Below are positions 5,626-11,781 of a stretch of DNA of 11,781 nucleotides, piece by piece (position 1 is the first letter of the stretch; every line of letters begins with the position of its first letter). Made by a program: the position numbers and the translations under genes. This DNA comes from Phycisphaerae bacterium. GTDB lineage: Bacteria; Planctomycetota; Phycisphaerae; Tepidisphaerales; Tepidisphaeraceae. The stretch is taken from contig JACMJD010000491.1 of NCBI GenBank assembly GCA_014380825.1, positions 1 through 11,781 of the forward strand. Reading direction: 5' to 3'. The notes beneath the pieces were generated by a model. That model was not told the DNA's origin, did no database searches, and saw only the letters and a list, made by a program, of their open reading frames with translations.

Positions 5626-6435
5626 ATGAAGCTGTGTTTCTCAACGCTCGCCTGTCCGGAGTGGACGCTGGATCAAATCGTTCACGCGGCCCGCGAGAAC
5701 AATATCGGCGGCGTTGATTTTCGAGGCTTGGGAGCCGAGATCGATGTCACCAAACTTCCGGCGTTCAACGAGGGACTGAGCGAGACGCTTAATCTGTTTC
5801 GCCGGAATGACCTGCAGATGCCGTGCCTGAATACTTCGGTGACCCTGGTTTCGCCGCCCGATCGATGGACGGCCATGCTGGAAGAATGTCTGCGCACGGC
5901 GGAGCTGGCGAGCAAAACCGAGACGCGATTCATGCGGATCTTCGGCGGAGCGGTGCCGAAGGAAATGTCGCGCGAAGAAGCGCGGGCGATGGGACATCGG
6001 CACCTGCGCCAGCTCACGAAAATCACCTTGCCGCTGCGCGTTCAGATTCTGCTGGAGACGCACGATCAGTGGACGACGTCGGCGGAAGTGCTGTCGATGA
6101 TCGGCGAATTCGACTCGGCCGAGGTGAGCGTGCTGTGGGATCTTCAGAATCCATTCCGCCGTGGCGAAACGCCGGCGGAAACCGTTCGCGCGCTGGGCGA
6201 TCGGATTCGTCACGTTCACGTGAAGGATTGCCTCGCCCCGCCGCCGGGGGAGACGAAGGCCGTGCCGAAGTTCCTGGGCGAAGGCGACGTCCCAATCGTC
6301 GAATGCGTCAAGGCGCTGCAATCGATCGGTTACGAGGGCTGGTATTGCCTCGAAGCCGAGAAACGCTGGATCGCCAGCACGCAGGAACCGGCAGAAACTA
6401 TCCCGCAGTTTGCGAAATTCATGCGGCAAATTTAG
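5626..6435 (+). CDS. Sugar phosphate isomerase/epimerase-like TIM barrel protein
   Basis: The product has 269 residues from ATG 5626, with a short CAGG just upstream. The start fits MKLCFSTLACPEWTLDQIV, the first strand of the xylose-isomerase-like / AP endonuclease 2 barrel. Metal and catalytic elements appear in the expected order: VDFRG (30-34), LLETHD with Glu144, VLWDLQNP with Asp172, HVHVKD (196-201), GEGDVPI (218-224) and YCLEAE with Glu243. The family usually has His at the N of QNP (WDxxHP), so one metal-ligand position may be altered here (Asn175). Members isomerise or epimerise sugars or inositol derivatives in the cytoplasm and often partner Gfo/Idh/MocA enzymes, one of which lies 4 kb away. 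Its stop overlaps that of the opposing dtd gene by four bases. Confidence 0.87.
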   Translation: MKLCFSTLACPEWTLDQIVHAARENNIGGVDFRGLGAEIDVTKLPAFNEGLSETLNLFRRNDLQMPCLNTSVTLVSPPDRWTAMLEECLRTAELASKTETRFMRIFGGAVPKEMSREEARAMGHRHLRQLTKITLPLRVQILLETHDQWTTSAEVLSMIGEFDSAEVSVLWDLQNPFRRGETPAETVRALGDRIRHVHVKDCLAPPPGETKAVPKFLGEGDVPIVECVKALQSIGYEGWYCLEAEKRWIASTQEPAETIPQFAKFMRQI

Positions 6436-6884
6436 TCGCGATCGGTTTGCACGATGAACGTGGCCGGGCCATCGTTATCAATGGAGACGATCATGTCGGC
6501 GCCGAATTTGCCCGTGGCGACGGGAACGCCCAGCGATTTCACGACGTCGACGAAGCGATTGAACATGACACGGCCGGCTTCAGGATCGGCCGCGCCGTCG
6601 AGTGACGGCCGACGACCCCTGCGCGTGGCGGCGGCGACGGTGAAGTTGCTGACGAGCAGGATCGAACCGCCGATTTGTTTCACATCCTGATCGAAATGCT
6701 TGCCACCTTCTGCGCTGCGAAAGATCCGCAGCCCGATCAGCTTCTCAGCCATCCAGCGGATTTTTTCGTCCGTGTCGTTTCGTTCGACGGCGGCAAGGAC
6801 GACCAGCCCCTTTTCGATTTCGCCGACAGTCCGATCATCGATGGTAACGCGACCGCTCGTGACGCGCTGAACGACGGCGATCAT
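6432..6884 (-). CDS. dtd: D-aminoacyl-tRNA deacylase
   Basis: The product has 150 residues, the full family length, from ATG 6884. This start overlaps the mtaB stop as ATGA; a GTG two codons earlier is possible. The enzyme hydrolyses D-amino acids, and glycine mischarged on tRNA-Ala, from tRNA in the cytoplasm. Seen motifs are MIAVVQRVTSGRVTIDD (1-17), LRIF (52-55), the active-site segment VSNFTVAAATRRGRRPSLDG (78-97), VATGKFGADM (122-131) and the cis-Gly-Pro motif NDGPATF (137-143). The usual SQ-x-T active-site signature reads SNFT here, so Gln is replaced by Asn; the Ser and Thr are kept. It follows mtaB in a two-gene tRNA-maintenance operon. The identity is very secure. Confidence 0.95.
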   Translation of the reverse strand: MIAVVQRVTSGRVTIDDRTVGEIEKGLVVLAAVERNDTDEKIRWMAEKLIGLRIFRSAEGGKHFDQDVKQIGGSILLVSNFTVAAATRRGRRPSLDGAADPEAGRVMFNRFVDVVKSLGVPVATGKFGADMIVSIDNDGPATFIVQTDRD

Positions 6885-8443
6885 GCGCACCTCACGCCAA
6901 ACGTGCGAGAGGGTGTAATGCGATCGATGCGGACGCGGACTGCGTCACCCGTTTGCAGGGTTGGATCTTCAACATGCACATCAAAATATCGCTCGCACCG
7001 ACCGTGATGCATTGGGGACGATTCATCGGCGTTGCGTTCGACCAGGATTTCGACTTCGGCGCAGATGAATTGAGATCGGAATGCGAAATCGCAAGAGGCC
7101 GCGCGGGCGGTTAGGATTTGGATGCGGTTTTTCACGGTGCGCGGGTCGACGAAATCGTTCGACCACCGGGCAGCGGCGGTGCCGGGTCTGGGGGAGAACG
7201 GGAACGCGTGAATGTGGATGAACTTGGCGCGGCCGACGACCTCGAGCGTCTGATCGAACTCCTCGTCGGTTTCGCCCGGGAAGCCGACGATGATGTCGGT
7301 GGTGATGGCCGGGCGATCGAACGCTTGGTTCACCTGGTCGATCATTCGCAGGAAATCATCACCCGAGTATTGTCGGTTCATCCGGCGGAGCAGCGCGTCC
7401 GATCCGCTTTGAAGCGGCAGATGGAAATGTGGGACGATTTGCGGATGAGATTTCAGGGTCGCGATCAACGCTTCGCTGAGATCGCCTGGTTCGAGACTGC
7501 TAAGCCGCAAGCGGCGGAGACCGGGGACGCGCGTGCATAGGGCGTCGATCAGCTTGCCCAGCTCGCATTGCGTGTCGGCGGGTTGTCGTCGACGAAGTGC
7601 GGTCGGTTGACCGAACGCGCCGAGGAAGATGCCGGTGAGGACGATCTCCTGGTGCCCTGCTTCAACCAGTCGTGACGCTTCTTCGACGGCATCGTCGATC
7701 GGTTTGCTCCACAGCGCCGGCCGCAGGTTGGGGATGATGCAGTACGTGCAATGCGCGTCGCAGCCGTCCTGGATTTTCAGGAACGCGCGCTGATGTCCGG
7801 TGTGCCGATCATCGAGCAACGGTAATGAAGTCGCGCCGAATCGATTATTCTTCTTGACGAACACCCGTCCGTGTGGCTTACTATCGCTTGGCAGCTCCGG
7901 CCCAGGGGTGCCAGCCCGGAGATTCATAATACCTTCATCCCGAATCGACCCTTGGGCAGGCGAGTGAGTTGCTGGCTGCAACGCAACCGGCAGTTGGTTT
8001 TGCGGATCGACGATGGTGTCTTCCGCCTGCCATTGCGCAAGCAACCGCGTGAGTTCGCCGGCGACGTCATCCATGTGGGTGAGAACCGCATCGACGCCCG
8101 CCAGGCTTGAAGCTTCTTCCCTATTACTGGTTGCCCAGCACCCGGTCACGATGATGCGCCCGCGGCTTTTTGCGTGCGCTTCGTCGGACCCGATGGAGTG
8201 AGCCCCCTTGGCTTCGCCAATGGTCGCTTCGGGGAGCACCGGAAGTCGAATCAAACGGCGAGTCGACTGCCGGCTCTTCGAAGCGGCCTCCATCGTGACC
8301 GAGCAGCTATTGACGATGCGAAGATCGGCAAGTTCAGGTGAATCGGTTTGAAGCAGCCCGCGCGAACGCAACAGCGTGGCGATCTGCTCGCTTTCGTACT
8401 GGTTGACCTTGCAGCCGAGAGTTTGGATCAGGAACGTTTTCAT
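6881..8443 (-). CDS. mtaB: tRNA (N6-L-threonylcarbamoyladenosine37-C2)-methylthiotransferase, radical SAM
   Basis: The product has 520 residues from ATG 8443, longer than the usual 420-450. The enzyme adds a methylthio group to t6A37 of ANN-decoding tRNAs, using SAM and two 4Fe-4S clusters. The N-terminal UPF0004 domain has cluster cysteines 11 (LGCKVNQYES), 47 (VNSCSVT) and 102 (VTGCWA). The radical SAM motif DGCDAHCTYC gives Cys228, 232 and 235. IVGFPGETDEEF, FPFSPRPGT and a C-terminal TRAM-like domain follow. KVNQYES points to MtaB rather than MiaB. Two stretches have no family counterpart: about 66-95 (DNA 8159-8248) and about 141-217 (DNA 7793-8023). Both are low in hydrophobic pattern and rich in Gly/Ser/Pro. 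A GTG at 8521 would add 26 residues but would run through a leader hairpin. The gene is operonic with dtd. Confidence 0.92.
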   Translation of the reverse strand: MKTFLIQTLGCKVNQYESEQIATLLRSRGLLQTDSPELADLRIVNSCSVTMEAASKSRQSTRRLIRLPVLPEATIGEAKGAHSIGSDEAHAKSRGRIIVTGCWATSNREEASSLAGVDAVLTHMDDVAGELTRLLAQWQAEDTIVDPQNQLPVALQPATHSPAQGSIRDEGIMNLRAGTPGPELPSDSKPHGRVFVKKNNRFGATSLPLLDDRHTGHQRAFLKIQDGCDAHCTYCIIPNLRPALWSKPIDDAVEEASRLVEAGHQEIVLTGIFLGAFGQPTALRRRQPADTQCELGKLIDALCTRVPGLRRLRLSSLEPGDLSEALIATLKSHPQIVPHFHLPLQSGSDALLRRMNRQYSGDDFLRMIDQVNQAFDRPAITTDIIVGFPGETDEEFDQTLEVVGRAKFIHIHAFPFSPRPGTAAARWSNDFVDPRTVKNRIQILTARAASCDFAFRSQFICAEVEILVERNADESSPMHHGRCERYFDVHVEDPTLQTGDAVRVRIDRITPSRTFGVRCA

Positions 8444-8444
8444 G

Positions 8445-8505
8445 AAAAATTCGCCGCCGGTCGCAAATACCGCTTCAGACACACAACTGTGAAGCGACCG
8501 GCGGC
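8445..8505 (-). promoter_or_regulatory. Terminator-like hairpin with competing inner hairpin in the mtaB leader
   Basis: Read on the minus strand, GCCGCCGGTCGC (8505-8494) and GCGACCGGCGGC (8464-8453) pair perfectly over 12 GC-rich bases. GAATTTTT (8452-8445) follows, then C and the mtaB ATG at 8443. A stem plus T-run is the form of an intrinsic terminator. An inner pair, CGCTTCA / TGAAGCG (8496-8490 with 8477-8471), shares three bases with the outer arm, so the two hairpins exclude each other, as in attenuators. The outer stem would also hide the region just before the start codon. No ligand class is recognisable. Confidence 0.45.
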
Positions 8506-8629
8506 TTATAAACTTTTGCACGTTCGCCTTACCGGACGTGTCCCGCTTGTGCCGCGGAACCTACAATGTTGAACCGCTTGGCGCTTAAGGTTACATCATA
8601 CAGAGACTAACGACCTGGAGTTTACACTA

Positions 8630-10810
8630 ATGGCCAGTGCCAAATTTGCCTGGGGAATCGATGTCGGAAACCGCGCGCTCAAGGCGGTGAAGCTCGTGCG
8701 GGAAGGCGACGGCGTGCGCATCGACGACTTCGAGGTCATCGAGCACGAAACCGTACTCTCCAACGCCGGCGACAATCGCGAACAGCTCATCACCACCGCG
8801 CTCGCCAGCTTCGTGCAGCGCCACCCGATGAAGGGCGGATTTGTTGGCGTCGGCGTGAGCGGACAATCCAGCTTCGCGCGGTTCATCAAGCTGCCGCCAG
8901 TGGAGCCGAAAAAGATCCCGGAGATTGTTCGATTCGAAGCCATCCAGCAGATTCCGTTTCCGCTGGACGACGTCGAATGGAGCTACCAGCTTTTCCAGCA
9001 TCCGGAATCGCCCGATATCGAAGTCGGCATCTTCGCGATGCGCAAAGAACTGGTGAACCAGCACATCAAGTACTTCACCGATTTCGATCTGAACGTCCAG
9101 GTCGTTCAGATGAACCCGCTGGCCGTTTACAACGCGCTTCAGCACGACGGGCGGTTTGATTCCGGCACGACGATGATCATTGATCTCGGGGCCGAGAATA
9201 CCGACCTGCTCATCGCCGACAACGAAACGATCTGGATGCGCTCGATCCCGATCGGCGGAAACAACTTCACCGAAACGCTGGTCAAAGCCTTCAAGCTTCC
9301 TTTCGCGAAAGCAGAAGAGCTGAAGCGCAACGCGGCCACGAGCAAATACGCTCGCCAGATCTTCCAGGCGATGCGCCCGATCTTCGCCGACCTCGTCGCC
9401 GAGATTCAGCGCTCGGTCGGTTTCTACGCGTCGGTGCATCGCGATTCGCGAATCAAGAAAGTCCTGTCGCTCGGCGGGACGTTCCGTCTGCCGGGTTTGC
9501 AGAAGTATTTGCAACAAAACCTTCAGATGGATGTCGAACGATTGGACAGCCTCGGCGCCGGCGCGCCCGCTGATCCGAAACTCGTGCCGACCTTCAACGA
9601 GAACATGCTGTCCGTCGTCAGCGCGTATGGCCTGGCCCTGCAGGCGCTGGGCGATACGAAGGTCACCAGCTCGCTTCTCCCGGCCAAGATTCGCCGGGAG
9701 AAGATGTGGAAGGAGAAGACCAAGTGGTTCGCCGCCGCCGCCGCCCTGTTCGTCGTCGGCACCGGACTGGTCGCGGCCAAGTGGTTGTTCCTGGATTTCC
9801 AGCAGACGAACAACCACAACTCGTACTCACCAAAGATCGAGGCCGTGAAAGGTCCCGCGATGGCGCAAGACCAGCAGTGGTCGACCATCGAAGGCGCCGG
9901 CGGCGAAGACCGCACGAAAGTCGCGGACCTGCGGAAGCTGGATGCGTATCGCGAGATGTGGCGGAATTTCACCGTCGACCTCTACACCGCGCTCCCGATG
10001 CCGCCCAAGGAAATTGTCGGCGGCGATCCGACGCAGGTGAAAAAGATTCCGCGCAGCAAGCGGAAGATGATCCTGATCAACAACTGGACGACTCGCTACG
10101 TGCCCGAAGCGCAGTTGGAACAGATCGTGAAAGCGCCTGATTTCGCCCGGTATGCCGACGGCTCGGGACAAAACCTCAATGCGCCGCCCGCGGGCGATCC
10201 AGGTGCAGCGGCGCCCGCATCGCCGGAATCAGCGGCGCTGGGCAACGGCGTGATCTCGCCGACGTCGCGCGGCTTCCTCATCACGCTGCGATGCACCACG
10301 CCTTACGACGCTGCGCTCGATCCCGGCGGACTGATCGAAAAAGAGTTCGTCGGCAAGCTGATGAACATCAAGCCGGACGCGTCGCACCCGAAGATGGAGT
10401 ACGCCGTCGCTCGCGTCGCGCAAGTGCAGGCGCGTCGCGTGAAGATGAACCCGGAGCGGCTGGCCAAGTTGAAGCTTGAATTCGAGGCCGCCGCCAGAGC
10501 GGTGGAGATGCAGCAGAACAAGGCCAACGGTGGACAGCCGACGGCGCCAGATGGTCAGCCGGGCGTTCAGCCCGGTGGCGTGCAAGGTGGACCGGTGGGC
10601 GCGCCGCCGTCGGTGTTTCGGCCGAATCCCGGCATGGTGCCGCCCGCCGGTGGTGCGGCTGTGGTCGATGCCGAGGCGTATAAAGATCCGGTGCTGGGTG
10701 AATCGGTGATCGACGATTGGGAATTCACGCTGCTCATCGCGGTGACGTTGGATCCGCCCGTCCCCGCCGCCGCCGCGCCGGCGCCGGGTAGCTCAGCCGA
10801 CGCTCGCTGA
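8630..10810 (+). CDS. pilM: PilM-PilN-like fusion, type IV pilus / T2SS inner-membrane assembly protein
   Basis: The product has 726 residues; stand-alone PilM is about 350. Residues 1-342 are the actin/FtsA-like ATPase: phosphate-1 loop GIDVGNRALKAV (9-20), IKLPPVEPKKIPEIVRFE (86-103), QQIPFPLDDVEWSYQ (106-120), phosphate-2 MIIDLGAENTDLLI (182-195) and adenosine motif LSLGGTFRLPGL (279-290). At 348-351 comes SLLP, then a basic stretch and one membrane segment (about 367-387). This resembles PilN, whose cytoplasmic INLLP motif docks on PilM. The periplasmic part (388-726) has a Gly/Pro/Gln-rich linker near 630-675 and an Ala/Pro-rich tail. In pili or type II secretion, PilM-N-O couples the cytoplasmic motor to the outer membrane. 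GGAG sits nine bases before ATG 8630; a poor TTGAAC-17-TACATC promoter is possible at 8569-8597. Confidence 0.9.
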   Translation: MASAKFAWGIDVGNRALKAVKLVREGDGVRIDDFEVIEHETVLSNAGDNREQLITTALASFVQRHPMKGGFVGVGVSGQSSFARFIKLPPVEPKKIPEIVRFEAIQQIPFPLDDVEWSYQLFQHPESPDIEVGIFAMRKELVNQHIKYFTDFDLNVQVVQMNPLAVYNALQHDGRFDSGTTMIIDLGAENTDLLIADNETIWMRSIPIGGNNFTETLVKAFKLPFAKAEELKRNAATSKYARQIFQAMRPIFADLVAEIQRSVGFYASVHRDSRIKKVLSLGGTFRLPGLQKYLQQNLQMDVERLDSLGAGAPADPKLVPTFNENMLSVVSAYGLALQALGDTKVTSSLLPAKIRREKMWKEKTKWFAAAAALFVVGTGLVAAKWLFLDFQQTNNHNSYSPKIEAVKGPAMAQDQQWSTIEGAGGEDRTKVADLRKLDAYREMWRNFTVDLYTALPMPPKEIVGGDPTQVKKIPRSKRKMILINNWTTRYVPEAQLEQIVKAPDFARYADGSGQNLNAPPAGDPGAAAPASPESAALGNGVISPTSRGFLITLRCTTPYDAALDPGGLIEKEFVGKLMNIKPDASHPKMEYAVARVAQVQARRVKMNPERLAKLKLEFEAAARAVEMQQNKANGGQPTAPDGQPGVQPGGVQGGPVGAPPSVFRPNPGMVPPAGGAAVVDAEAYKDPVLGESVIDDWEFTLLIAVTLDPPVPAAAAPAPGSSADAR

Positions 10811-10860
10811 TCCGCCGCCGGATTTCGCGCACGCTATCGACGATTTCGTGAGGCACTGAA

Positions 10861-11781
10861 ATGAACGCTGTAATGGACATCGCCAAAAAAAATCTGCTCA
10901 GCATCATCTGCGTCGTCATCGCGATCCTCGCGATGGTCGCGGTCTTCGTCTGGCCGCTGCCCGGCAAGTTCGCCGAGATCCAGGCGAAGGCCGATGCGCG
11001 CAAGGCCGAGTACGAATCGCTCAGCAACCTCGCGCGCAAAGAGCGGAAACTTCCCGCCACCGATCTCGCCGGCACCGAACAGAAGGTGCTCGGCGGTTTC
11101 CCGACGCAGGCCGTGATCGAAAAGGGCAATCTGCTCATCAGCGAGATCACCACGCAAAGCAAGTCCGTTCAGGAATCGGCCGCCAAGCTCAACGAGCACC
11201 AGTTGCTCGTACGCGATTCGCTGCCCACGCCCGGCACGTCGGTGTCGTACAAGTACCAGCAGGAATATCAACGGGTGATGGATTTCGCGAATCCCGATCC
11301 GGCCATTCGCAACCAGACCATCGCCGTGAGGATCCTGAAAGCAGGCGTGCCGCCAACCGAGGCGGATATCACCGTCGAGAAAGAGCGCCGCAAAAAGGAA
11401 ATTGAAGACAACGAGCTGATCCCCGGTCAGAACGATGCGCAGGTCGCGGCGCGGGTTGCACAGATGGAAGCGACGATCGGCGAGACGCTGCGATCAGAGA
11501 TCGCCACCAAGTCGAACATGTACATGAACCCAGACGCGATGGACATTTATCCCAACGTGCTGGGCGTTTCCGAGCCGCCCAAGGCGGAGCCGATCTACTA
11601 CTCGCAGCTCGGCCTGTGGGTGCAGCAGGACGTGTGCAGCGCTCTCGCCGCCGTGAACGCGGCAACCAACGCGGCTGCTGCTGCCGCCGATCCGAGCCGT
11701 CCGACCGGAATTCTCACGTCGGCGGTCAAGCATCTGATCAAAATCGACGTCAACGAAGACTCCGGCAAGACCAGCGGCGGG
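10861..11781 (+). CDS. Membrane-anchored pilus-assembly protein, PilO-position, partial
   Basis: The frame is open for 307 codons from ATG 10861 to the window edge, so the C-terminus is missing. A good ribosome site, GTGAGG at 10848-10853, lies seven bases before the ATG. The gene starts 50 bases after the pilM fusion stop, so one transcript is likely. It begins MNAVMDIAKKN with one membrane segment (about 11-32). A charged helical, probably coiled-coil region follows at about 36-65 (EIQAKADARKAEYESL). The rest is a soluble, presumably periplasmic region with a charged helix KEKERRKKEIED-like near 175-190 and an alanine run near 265-272. Topology and position match PilO/GspM, the partner of PilN/GspL. 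I see no decisive PilO sequence motif, so the name is inference from context. Confidence 0.8.
   Translation, partial: MNAVMDIAKKNLLSIICVVIAILAMVAVFVWPLPGKFAEIQAKADARKAEYESLSNLARKERKLPATDLAGTEQKVLGGFPTQAVIEKGNLLISEITTQSKSVQESAAKLNEHQLLVRDSLPTPGTSVSYKYQQEYQRVMDFANPDPAIRNQTIAVRILKAGVPPTEADITVEKERRKKEIEDNELIPGQNDAQVAARVAQMEATIGETLRSEIATKSNMYMNPDAMDIYPNVLGVSEPPKAEPIYYSQLGLWVQQDVCSALAAVNAATNAAAAAADPSRPTGILTSAVKHLIKIDVNEDSGKTSGG

Noticed and set aside
5568..5627. Longer N-terminus for the acetyltransferase
   Set aside because: It would overlap the divergent isomerase start and leave no promoter space. ATG 5567 is sufficient.
5823..6605. 260-codon plus-strand frame inside the isomerase and dtd genes
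   Set aside because: It is a shifted-frame shadow that crosses the end of one real gene into the antisense of the next, with no domain.
7118..7540. 140-codon plus-strand frame opposite mtaB
   Set aside because: It is antisense to the radical SAM and C-terminal coding region; its composition is that of a shadow frame.
8444..8521. GTG start at 8521 adding 26 residues to MtaB
   Set aside because: The extension passes through the leader hairpin and shows no family similarity. MKTFLIQTLGCKVNQ at 8443 is the usual N-terminus.
8627..9817. 396-codon open frame on the minus strand opposite pilM
   Set aside because: It mirrors the GC-rich third positions of the real gene, and its product is Arg/Gln/Asp-rich with no domain. 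The plus strand clearly encodes PilM motifs.

Overview
The window looks like chromosome from a GC-rich planctomycete, most likely class Phycisphaerae. This is inferred from three things: the start of a bacterial Ser/Thr protein kinase, a PilM protein carrying its own PilN-like membrane and periplasmic part, and several GC-rich palindromic repeats between genes (one is the kind that yields RDARAT / GVSPVH-type spurious peptides, which I associate with planctomycete genomes). No rRNA, tRNA, CRISPR, transposase or phage gene was seen.

Layout. 1-308 (minus) is the 5' end of a Ser/Thr kinase gene with an in-frame stop inside its glycine-rich loop. 423-1436 (plus) is a Gfo/Idh/MocA oxidoreductase. 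It converges on a small basic protein gene (1528-1785, minus), with a large palindrome between them. 1786-2207 has no gene. It holds the most unusual feature of the window: ten 20-bp direct repeats with an ATAACG core (1901-2100), a perfect hairpin at one edge, and two copies in the opposite orientation beyond the other edge. 2208-3367 (minus) is a two-gene unit: an ABC-2 type permease and a translationally coupled small membrane protein. After another long inverted repeat (3423-3521) comes a glycosyltransferase (3547-4638, plus), then a 31-bp-arm palindrome between convergent genes, then a GNAT acetyltransferase (4746-5567, minus).

5626-6435 (plus) is a sugar-phosphate isomerase/epimerase-like TIM barrel. 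Its stop codon overlaps the stop codon of the opposing dtd gene. The minus-strand pair mtaB-dtd (8443 down to 6432) is an operon of two tRNA-quality genes joined by an ATGA overlap: tRNA t6A37 methylthiotransferase and D-aminoacyl-tRNA deacylase. The mtaB leader holds a terminator-like hairpin and a competing inner hairpin. mtaB also carries two extra segments that may derive from intergenic repeats.

From 8630 to the right edge runs a type IV pilus / type II secretion inner-membrane assembly locus on the plus strand: a 726-residue PilM-PilN-like fusion, then a partial membrane-anchored protein in the position where PilO is expected. Most of the window is ordinary housekeeping. The parts worth a second look are the 20-bp array with its neighbouring small basic protein, the mtaB leader and insertions, the PilM fusion and the interrupted kinase.
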